Shown: positions 39,045-46,131 of the stretch, one piece after another
Position numbering within the stretch: position 1 is the first letter of the stretch
Layout: each line of letters opens with the position of its first letter
DNA from: an uncultured Chloroflexota bacterium
Lineage (GTDB): Bacteria > Chloroflexota > UBA11872 > UBA12225
NCBI GenBank assembly: GCA_902805635.1
Contig: CADCTC010000159.1
Coordinates: forward strand, 1-48,961
Reading direction: 5' to 3'
Length of the DNA stretch: 48,961 bases
Made by a program: the position numbers and the translations under genes
The notes under the pieces: generated by a model
Told to the model about the DNA's origin: nothing
Databases searched by the model: none
Seen by the model: the letters and a program-made list of their open reading frames with translations, nothing else

Positions 39045-40679
39045 ATGATCCGCTGCATCGTCTGCGATACCGAGAACCCACCCGGCGCAGCGGTGTGTGC
39101 CGCGTGTGGCGCCTCGCTGCGCGGCGATCCGGCCGCCGGCCCCGCCAGCTCGCTGCCTGCCGGGACACAGCTGCATGACGGGCGCTACTCGGTGGGCAGA
39201 GTGCTGGGGCAGGGTGGCTTTGGCATCACGTACCTCGGCGCGGACGCGCATCTGCGGCGTGTGGTGGCGATCAAGGAGTTCTTCCCCCACGGCTCTCAGC
39301 GCCGCGAGCGTGAGGTTCACCCCACCGGCGGCGTCACGATGGCCGACTTCCGCGCGTCCCGCGAGCGCTTCCTGGACGAAGCGCGCATCCTGGTCCAGTT
39401 CCACCATCCGGGCATTGTGGACGCGTACGACACGTTCTCAGAGAACAACACTGCGTACATGGTGATGGAGTTCCTGCGCGGGCGATCGCTGATGCAGCTG
39501 CTGGAGGAGACCGGCCCGGTCCCCGAGTACGAAACCGTGGAGTACGGCACGCGCCTGGGCGAAGCGCTGGAAGTGGTACACGCGGCCCACCTGCTCCACC
39601 GCGACATCAAGCCCGACAACGTCATGTTGACGGACGACGGCCGCGTTGTGCTGATCGACTTCGGCACCGCGCGTACCTTCGCTGCGGGCAAGACCGGCCG
39701 GATGACCACGATGGTGACGCCTGGTTATGCGCCACTAGAGCAGTACGGCCAGCACGTCCGGTTTGGCCCCTACACCGACGTGTATGCCCTGGGCGCCACG
39801 CTCTACCACATCCTGACCGGCCACATGCCCGCCGACGCGACCGATCGCGCGACCGGTGCACCGCTTGCCCCGCCGCGTGAGCTGGTGCCGGAGGTGAGCC
39901 CCGGCGTTAGCGACGCTATCGCGTGGGCGATGGCCATCCGCGTGGATGAACGCCCCCAGACCGTCAGCGCATTCGTGGACGCCCTCCGCGCCGGGCGTGG
40001 CGTGGCGCGATCCGCGGCGCAGCCGGCCGCCCCGGCGCCGTCTCCAGCGGGCGCTCTGCCGTTACCGGAGCCCGCGACGGGGCGCGCCGCTACGCCAGAT
40101 CGATCGTCAGACCTGGACCAGCCGGTCGGCAATTCGCCCCCTGAATACGAGCTTGACGTAGCACCAGAATCCGCGGAGTCGCCGGCCGGTGGCGGACCTT
40201 TCGAGGTCTCAGTGGCAGGCGAGACGCTCTACTTTCCGGAGCAGTGCGCGTGCTGTCTCCAGCCGTCTGACGCCCGCTATCTGACCGAGCACACTGGTGG
40301 CGACGGTCCATTCTTCCTGTTTGAGGAAACGCGCGGCTGGGAAGTGCCCTACTGCTCACAGTGCCTAGAGCACGTCAGCCTGGCGGCGACTACCCCGCGT
40401 CCTGGACTCGGCCGGCTCGCCGCGGGCACCCTGGTCGGCGCCGCGCTCGGTGGGCCGGTCGGCATGCTCGTCGGCCTGGGTAGCGCGGCTGCCTCGTCGA
40501 TCTTTGGCTCAGCGCAGCACGGCGCGCGCCTGCAATCACTGCTGCGCCCCACGTGTGTATCCGCCGGCCCCGCGGTGGCGTACCTGGGGTGGAACCGTGA
40601 CATTCACCGGTTCGTCTTCCTGAACCGCCGCTACGCCGAAGCATTTGCCGCCGACAACGAGCAGCGCGACGCCGCGTGA
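39045..40679 (+). CDS. Ser/Thr protein kinase with N-terminal zinc ribbon and C-terminal glycine-rich segment
   Basis: A 544-residue Hanks-type kinase and last gene of the operon. Residues 4-21 are a zinc ribbon with C4, C7, C18, C21 and NPPG at 11-14, as in the FHA protein. The kinase domain (about 48-317) is complete: GQGGFG at 55-60, K77 (VAIK), E112, HRDIKPDN at 185-192 and DFG at 205-207. After a Pro/Ala linker comes a second cysteine group (C401, C403, C404, C437, C440), then a glycine-zipper-like hydrophobic stretch at 457-489 that may insert in the membrane. Substrates probably include the FHA partner and the phosphatase. A GGGAG lies upstream of ATG 39045. Confidence 0.92.
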   Translation: MIRCIVCDTENPPGAAVCAACGASLRGDPAAGPASSLPAGTQLHDGRYSVGRVLGQGGFGITYLGADAHLRRVVAIKEFFPHGSQRREREVHPTGGVTMADFRASRERFLDEARILVQFHHPGIVDAYDTFSENNTAYMVMEFLRGRSLMQLLEETGPVPEYETVEYGTRLGEALEVVHAAHLLHRDIKPDNVMLTDDGRVVLIDFGTARTFAAGKTGRMTTMVTPGYAPLEQYGQHVRFGPYTDVYALGATLYHILTGHMPADATDRATGAPLAPPRELVPEVSPGVSDAIAWAMAIRVDERPQTVSAFVDALRAGRGVARSAAQPAAPAPSPAGALPLPEPATGRAATPDRSSDLDQPVGNSPPEYELDVAPESAESPAGGGPFEVSVAGETLYFPEQCACCLQPSDARYLTEHTGGDGPFFLFEETRGWEVPYCSQCLEHVSLAATTPRPGLGRLAAGTLVGAALGGPVGMLVGLGSAAASSIFGSAQHGARLQSLLRPTCVSAGPAVAYLGWNRDIHRFVFLNRRYAEAFAADNEQRDAA

Positions 40680-40735
40680 CATGATGCTGCGCAGTACCTC
40701 AGGTCTCACGTGCGCGCCAGCGCCGCGCGCGTAGG

Positions 40736-41923
40736 TCAGCCGCTCGTAGTCGCCCGCCGTACGGCTAGATGTGCGTAAACCGCCGCGCCGGCCGTCGCCG
40801 CGGCGGCCAGCCCGAACAGCGCCTGGAATCCGACCAGAGCCGCCAGCGGAGCGCCAATCCAGCTGCCGCTGATCTGCGCCAGGCTGCTCGCGGTCTGGTA
40901 GAGGCCCGCCGCACGGCCGCGCGCCTCGGGCGGCGCCAGCTCGATCGCCATGGTCAGCGACGTCGCGGTGAAGGCAGCGAAGGCGAACCCCCGTAGCACC
41001 TGCGCCGCAACCAGTCCTGCCCAGGGCGGCGCCGCCAGGTAGGCCAGGTACACCAGCCCGAAGGCGCCCAGCCCCAGAGTGAACGTCCAGCGCCGCCCGA
41101 TCCGGTCAATCATCACGCCGCACAGCAGCATGCACGGTACCTCAACAAACGCGGCCAGCCCCCACAGCTGTGAGTACACCGCACGTCCGTGCCCGAGATC
41201 GTTCGCGATCCAGATCGGCCACACCGAATACACCGCAGCAAACGGCAGACCGAAGAGCATCGCCAGCGTCAAGAGCGGCCGCAGTGGCCCCCGCAGCAGC
41301 TCGCCAAATCCGATAGTCCTTGCGCTCCGCTGAACTGCGCCACGCGCAGCCTCTCGCTCACCCCGCTGCGCCTGCTCCGGGATCGCCAGCGCCACGGCCG
41401 TCGCCAGTGCATACACCCCTGCGGACAGCAAGAAGCTGCCCCGGAACCCTACAGTCTGCGCGATCCACCCGGACGCCACGATGGCGACGCTGAATGCGAG
41501 CGACCCGGACATGCGGTAGCCACTCACCAGGCGCCCCCGTCTCGCATGCCCTTCCAGGATGTCGCCCATCAGCGCCATGCTCGCCACTTGGTGCGCGCCG
41601 GATGCGGCTCCTTCCAGCACTCGTAGTGGCACCAGCCACTGCCACCCCGGCGCGAACGCCGTCGCCAGGTGCACGAGCGCCGTCCCAGCCATGGCCCCCA
41701 CCACGAACGGCGTCCGCCGCCCCACTTTGTCCGCCAGCTTTCCCCATCCCAGGCCCGCGACCAACGCAACAGTGGAATACACGCCGGCTACCAACGCGAC
41801 CTGGCTGAGTGACGCCCCCAACGACGTGGCGTACAGCGACTGGAAGGGCGAGGTCGCGCCCACTCCCACGTAACCGCAGAAGATCACTGCCGAAAGCGTC
41901 AGATACGCTCGGTACGTCCCCAA
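40736..41923 (-). CDS. MFS transporter
   Basis: A 395-residue transporter of the major facilitator superfamily with 12 hydrophobic segments. The loop 2-3 motif is present as GLGWGKLADKVGRRTPF, and the second half repeats it as CGVMIDRIGRRWTF. The start is TTG 41923, placed because the ORF further upstream is the shadow of the other MFS gene; AGGGG lies upstream and the gap to the other stop codon is 14 bp. The substrate (drug or metabolite efflux) is not known. It is the second gene of a two-transporter operon with the next entry, and the two differ clearly in sequence. Confidence 0.85.
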   Translation of the reverse strand: MGTYRAYLTLSAVIFCGYVGVGATSPFQSLYATSLGASLSQVALVAGVYSTVALVAGLGWGKLADKVGRRTPFVVGAMAGTALVHLATAFAPGWQWLVPLRVLEGAASGAHQVASMALMGDILEGHARRGRLVSGYRMSGSLAFSVAIVASGWIAQTVGFRGSFLLSAGVYALATAVALAIPEQAQRGEREAARGAVQRSARTIGFGELLRGPLRPLLTLAMLFGLPFAAVYSVWPIWIANDLGHGRAVYSQLWGLAAFVEVPCMLLCGVMIDRIGRRWTFTLGLGAFGLVYLAYLAAPPWAGLVAAQVLRGFAFAAFTATSLTMAIELAPPEARGRAAGLYQTASSLAQISGSWIGAPLAALVGFQALFGLAAAATAGAAVYAHLAVRRATTSG

Positions 41924-41937
41924 GGTCCAGGTCGCCC

Positions 41938-43155
41938 CTACCCCTGCCCGCCCGGCTCGGTTCCGTCCGCTGCCTGGCGCCGCGCCCGCGCCAGCAGCGG
42001 CAGCGCCGGGATGAGCGTCAGGCCCGCCGCCACCATCGCCGCGCGCAACGATACGACCTGCCCTACCAGCCCGATCGCGGGCCCGCCGCTCAGCTGTCCA
42101 ATCGCGTCGACGGCGCCACCCATTGAAAGGACCGTCGCGCGGACGCGTGGGTCCAGGTGCCGGTTTACCCACCCGGTGAAGAGGGGCTGGCTCACGCGCC
42201 GCAACACCTCAGCTTTGAGGTAGCCGAGTACCACACCCGCGGTGCGCACGAGGCTGACCCCCGCGAGCGCCCGCGCCACCGCCCTATCGTCGGTCAACGT
42301 CACGCGGCGTCGCGCCACCTCATTCGCCGCGACGCTTAGCAGCATGAAGGCCACGTTGATGGCCCCGAACCACGCCACCGCGCTCACGTCCCCCACCAGA
42401 GGAAACTGGAAGCCGGCCAGCAGGTGCGCTTCCCACAGCCGGTCGATCCCCTCGGTGGAGAGCGCCATCACCAGCCACAGCCCCATCAGCGTCCCCAGCA
42501 GCGGTCGCCCGCGGATCTCGCCTAGCCCTTGCCGGAACGTTAGCGCCATGCTGCGCAACCCGCCGGCGGCGTGGTGCGGCGCATGTATGAAATGGCGTTC
42601 CGGCATCGCCACAACCAGGAAGCTCGCCAGCGGGAGCATCGCGGTGCCTCCTACTAGGACCGGGAGCCACAGCGCGAGGCTTCCCAACGCTACTCCCACC
42701 ACCGTGCCGACCAGCGCGCCGAGCTGGCGCAGCTGCGCGTAGCGGATGTACGCGAGCGCCGCGGCGTCTTCTCCGATCTCTCCCGCGATCCATGCCTCCA
42801 GTGCGCCGCTGGTGAAGGTCGCCCCCACCCCCCGCAGCACCTCCGCGACGACGATCGGCAGCAAGAATGGCAGCAGCCCCTGCACCACGAAGCACGCCCC
42901 CACCGCGACCACGCCGATGATCACCGAGAGCCGACGGCTGTACAGGTCCGCGACGATTCCGGTCGGCACCTCGAACAGCAGCCCAGCGATTTCCACGACC
43001 GTGCCAAGTAGCACCAGCTGCAGCGGCCCCAGCCCCACGACCTGCACGTAGTACACCGCGATGATCGGGTCGATCATCCCGACGAAAAACGCCGACGATG
43101 CGCCGAGCAGCAGGAAGACCTGATAGGCTGGGAAAACGATCGGGAGTGATAGCAC
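41938..43155 (-). CDS. MFS transporter
   Basis: A 405-residue MFS protein with 12 hydrophobic segments. Loop 2-3 has VPTGIVADLYSRRLSV, the sugar/drug-transporter type signature. It begins at GTG 43155; no strong ribosome site is visible. The long hydrophilic loop around 190-210 has the His-rich segment MPERHFIHAPHHAAGG, which is not usual for the family. It precedes the gene for the second transporter by 14 bp, so they are co-transcribed. The two may export related compounds; a heterodimer is not typical for MFS. Confidence 0.85.
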   Translation of the reverse strand: MLSLPIVFPAYQVFLLLGASSAFFVGMIDPIIAVYYVQVVGLGPLQLVLLGTVVEIAGLLFEVPTGIVADLYSRRLSVIIGVVAVGACFVVQGLLPFLLPIVVAEVLRGVGATFTSGALEAWIAGEIGEDAAALAYIRYAQLRQLGALVGTVVGVALGSLALWLPVLVGGTAMLPLASFLVVAMPERHFIHAPHHAAGGLRSMALTFRQGLGEIRGRPLLGTLMGLWLVMALSTEGIDRLWEAHLLAGFQFPLVGDVSAVAWFGAINVAFMLLSVAANEVARRRVTLTDDRAVARALAGVSLVRTAGVVLGYLKAEVLRRVSQPLFTGWVNRHLDPRVRATVLSMGGAVDAIGQLSGGPAIGLVGQVVSLRAAMVAAGLTLIPALPLLARARRQAADGTEPGGQG

Positions 43156-43261
43156 GCGCGCCCGGTCGTGAACCGCCCCGGCAATAGCGGAGGCTGTGGC
43201 CTGTTTGCCTGTTGCGACGATACCTACTGTGGCAAGACGTGCAGCAGAAGGTCCTAGTGCG

Positions 43262-43495
43262 CTAGCTCAGCTGCACACCCTTCAGCCGCAAGTTGATCGT
43301 CGCCGTCCACAGCTTGCCCAGCAAGATTGTCGCGTCCACCGCCCGCCGGTCGAACGCCCCTTCCGCCACCACCGTCAGCTCAGCGCGGCGCCGCTGCAAG
43401 TAATGGATCAGCCGCTGCAGGTCATTGAGGTCCTGCACCGGTGCCGGCTCTTGACGTGCTTCCAACTGATCCACCTGTGGCCACAGTCTATGCAA
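43262..43495 (-). CDS. Small hypothetical protein
   Basis: A 77-residue protein with predicted helices (VQDLNDLQRLIHYLQRRRAEL) followed by a short strand-like part (TVVAEGAFDRRAVDATILLGKL, then TATINLRLKGVQLS). Nothing about its family is recognised. It lies 52 bp downstream of the Tex gene on the same strand, so it may be the end of that operon. The amino acid composition looks like a real protein, but the evidence is limited. Confidence 0.45.
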   Translation of the reverse strand: MHRLWPQVDQLEARQEPAPVQDLNDLQRLIHYLQRRRAELTVVAEGAFDRRAVDATILLGKLWTATINLRLKGVQLS

Positions 43496-43547
43496 CCCAG
43501 GTGCCTACCGTGTAACGCCGTGGTCGCGACACTCTTCCAGCTGCCTG

Positions 43548-45761
43548 TTACGGCCGTTTCACACCTGTGCTGCGGCTGTTCTGTGCGCTGCCGGGCACCA
43601 CCTCTTTTCGCATACTCAGCCCGATCCTTTTTCGAGCCAGATCCACCTCCAACACCGTCACCTCCACCTCCTGCTGCACCGTCACTACCTCATTGGTGTC
43701 GCGCACGAACCGGTCGGCCATCTGGCTCACGTGCACCAGGCCATCCTGGTGCACCCCGATGTCTACGAACGCGCCGAACGCCGTGATGTTGGTCACGATG
43801 CCCGGCATCGTCATGCCGGGCTTCACGTCCTCGATCCGGCTGACACCCTCCGCGAACTGGAAGGGCTTGAGCTCGTGCCGCGGGTCGCGCCCAGGCTTTG
43901 CCAGCTCCGCCAGGATGTCTTCTAGCGTGGGCAAACCGACCGTTTCGGTCACGTACTTCTGGGGCTCGATCCGCTTTCGCAGCGCCTCGTCGCGCATCAA
44001 GTCGCGCACGCTGACCCGCAGGTCCGTCGCCATCCGGTCTACCACTGGATACGCCTCCGGGTGCACCGCGGATTCGTCGAGCGGGTGAGCCGCGCCGCGG
44101 ATGCGCAGAAAGCCGGCGGCCTGTTCAAACGCCTTGACGCCGAGGCGCGGCACATTCAGCAGCGCACGCCGGCTCTTGAAGGGACCGTGCTCGTTGCGGT
44201 AGCGCACCACGTTCTCGGCAATGCCCGCGTTCAGTCCCGCCACGTAGGTCAGCAGTTGCCGTGAGGCCGTGTTCACCTCCACTCCTACCCCGCTCACACA
44301 CGAGACCACCACGTCGTCCAGTGACTTCTTCAGATCATCCTGATCGACGTCGTGCTGGTATTGCCCCACGCCGATGCTCTTGGGATCAATCTTCACCAGC
44401 TCCGCCAATGGGTCCATAAGCCGGCGGCCGATCGAGACGGCCCCGCGCACGGTGATGTCCTGGTCCGGGAACTCCTCCCTCGCCACCTCGGACGCCGAGT
44501 AGATCGATGCTCCCGACTCGTTCACCATAACCACCGGGAGCACCGCGGGTAGGCCCAGTCGCCGGATGAACGCCTCTGTCTCACGGCCGGCGGTCCCGTT
44601 GCCGATGGCGATTGCCTCCACCTTGTGCTGCTCCACCAGCCGCCGCACCGTCTCCTCGGCCTCTCGGTTTCGCTGCTGCCCCTGGTCCGGGTAGATCACT
44701 CCGTTGTGCAGCAGCTGTCCCTGGGCGCTCAGCACCACAGTCTTGCAACCCGTCCGGAAGCCGGGATCGATCGCCAGCATGCGCTTTTCACCCAACGGTG
44801 GCGACAGCAGCAGCTGACGCAGGTTCTGCACGAACACGCGGATCGCCGCCGCGTCCGCTCGCTGTTTCGCTTCGGCGCGTGCCTCTGTTTCCATCGCCGG
44901 ACCCAGCAGCCGCTTGTAGCCGTCGCGCACCGCCAGTCGCACCTGCTCAGCGCAGCCTGTGCTGCCGCCCGCCTTCATGAACCGCCCGTCCAGCAGCGTC
45001 ACCGCCTCATCCTCGGGCGGCCGGATGGAGAATGCCAGGAGTCCTTCGGCCGCCCCGCGCATCACCGCCAGCACACGGTGTGACGGCGCCGCGGCCACTG
45101 GCTCTGCCCAGTTGAAGTAATCGCGGTACTTCGTGCCTTCCGCTTCTTTTCCGGTCTTCACCTCCGAGCGCAGCGTCCCCTTTGTGCGGAAAAGTTGCCG
45201 TATCCGTCCGCGCGTCCAGGTGTCATCACTGACCTGCTCTGCGATGATGTCCCGCGCTCCTTGTAGTGCCGCTTCTGCCGTCGGCACGCGCAGCTCCTCC
45301 GGCAGGGGAGCGCCGCTGGGCGTCACGTAGCGTGCGGCCTCGCGGTCAGGGTTTACCCCGCGTTCCTGTCGCATCAGCAGCTCGGCAAGCGGCCCCAGCC
45401 CTTTCTCGCGCGCCACCATCGCGCGCGTGCGGCGCTTGGGCCGGAACGGCTGATACACGTCTTCCAACACCGCCAGCGTGCCCGCAGCGTGGATCCGCGC
45501 CTGGAGATCGTCCGTGAGCAGCCCGCGCTCGGCAAGTGACTTGCGGACTGCCTGCCGCCGCTGGTCCAGCGCTTCCAGCTGCGCCAGGCGGTCCCGGATT
45601 GCCGTGATCGCCACCTCGTCGAGCGATCCGGTCGCCTCTTTGCGGTAGCGCGCCAGGAACGGCACCGTGGCCCCCTCGCTCAGCAGCGCCGAGGTGGCCG
45701 CAACCTGCGCCGGGCGCAGCGAGAGCTCCCGTGCGATCTGGTCAAGCAGTGGGGCGCCCAT
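43548..45761 (-). CDS. tex: Tex-family RNA-binding transcription accessory protein
   Basis: A 737-residue Tex protein, a bacterial relative of Spt6 that binds nucleic acids and affects transcription. The parts are in normal order: the N-terminal helical region (GATVPFLARYRKEATGSLDE, a family hallmark), a YqgF-like nuclease fold (LAIDPGFRTGCKTVVL and the block AIGNGTAGRETEAFI), helix-hairpin-helix segments (YVAGLNAGIAENVVRYRNEHGPF), and a C-terminal S1 RNA-binding domain (GMTMPGIVTNITAFGAFVDIGVHQDGLVHVSQMADRFV). The length is close to that of other Tex proteins. It follows the cupin gene by 1 bp. Confidence 0.95.
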   Translation of the reverse strand: MGAPLLDQIARELSLRPAQVAATSALLSEGATVPFLARYRKEATGSLDEVAITAIRDRLAQLEALDQRRQAVRKSLAERGLLTDDLQARIHAAGTLAVLEDVYQPFRPKRRTRAMVAREKGLGPLAELLMRQERGVNPDREAARYVTPSGAPLPEELRVPTAEAALQGARDIIAEQVSDDTWTRGRIRQLFRTKGTLRSEVKTGKEAEGTKYRDYFNWAEPVAAAPSHRVLAVMRGAAEGLLAFSIRPPEDEAVTLLDGRFMKAGGSTGCAEQVRLAVRDGYKRLLGPAMETEARAEAKQRADAAAIRVFVQNLRQLLLSPPLGEKRMLAIDPGFRTGCKTVVLSAQGQLLHNGVIYPDQGQQRNREAEETVRRLVEQHKVEAIAIGNGTAGRETEAFIRRLGLPAVLPVVMVNESGASIYSASEVAREEFPDQDITVRGAVSIGRRLMDPLAELVKIDPKSIGVGQYQHDVDQDDLKKSLDDVVVSCVSGVGVEVNTASRQLLTYVAGLNAGIAENVVRYRNEHGPFKSRRALLNVPRLGVKAFEQAAGFLRIRGAAHPLDESAVHPEAYPVVDRMATDLRVSVRDLMRDEALRKRIEPQKYVTETVGLPTLEDILAELAKPGRDPRHELKPFQFAEGVSRIEDVKPGMTMPGIVTNITAFGAFVDIGVHQDGLVHVSQMADRFVRDTNEVVTVQQEVEVTVLEVDLARKRIGLSMRKEVVPGSAQNSRSTGVKRP

Positions 45762-45762
45762 G

Positions 45763-46086
45763 TCAGGGTTGCCGCTTGAGCTCGATCACGTAGTTTCGGT
45801 GGCGCTTGGTCCCGATGTTGGTCAGCCGGTTGTCCACCTTTCCCTGCGGCGGCACCGTCGGGAACGTCACCTGGTCGTCCTCGAACTGCACGTCGCGGTA
45901 GTCCGATGGGTTGTCCGGGTCGGCGAACCGGACCAGACCGCCCGACTCCACGATGAAGAAGTAGTCCAGCCGGTGGATGTGTTTCTCCAGCGATTCCCCC
46001 GGCTCCAGCGCCAGGTCCCATACCCGCACCCGCTCATTCTCGAACATGATGCGCGTGCCCACCTGCTCAGTCGGTTCAGTTGCCAT
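45763..46086 (-). CDS. Small cupin-domain protein
   Basis: A 107-residue single cupin beta-barrel. The N-terminal motif is E-P-G-E-S-L-E-K-H-I-H-R-L-D-Y-F-F (about 28-44), giving the two histidines of the cupin metal site; the later glutamate and histidine are less clear (TNIGTKRHRNYVIEL at the end). Homologues bind a metal and a small ligand. It begins at ATG 46086, and its TGA stop is separated by 1 nt from the Tex ATG, so the pair is translated from one mRNA. What it does for Tex, if anything, is unknown. Confidence 0.78.
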   Translation of the reverse strand: MATEPTEQVGTRIMFENERVRVWDLALEPGESLEKHIHRLDYFFIVESGGLVRFADPDNPSDYRDVQFEDDQVTFPTVPPQGKVDNRLTNIGTKRHRNYVIELKRQP

Positions 46087-46131
46087 GCCCCAATGGTAAG
46101 CGTGAGCCAGAGGGATGGCGACCCGGGCTAG

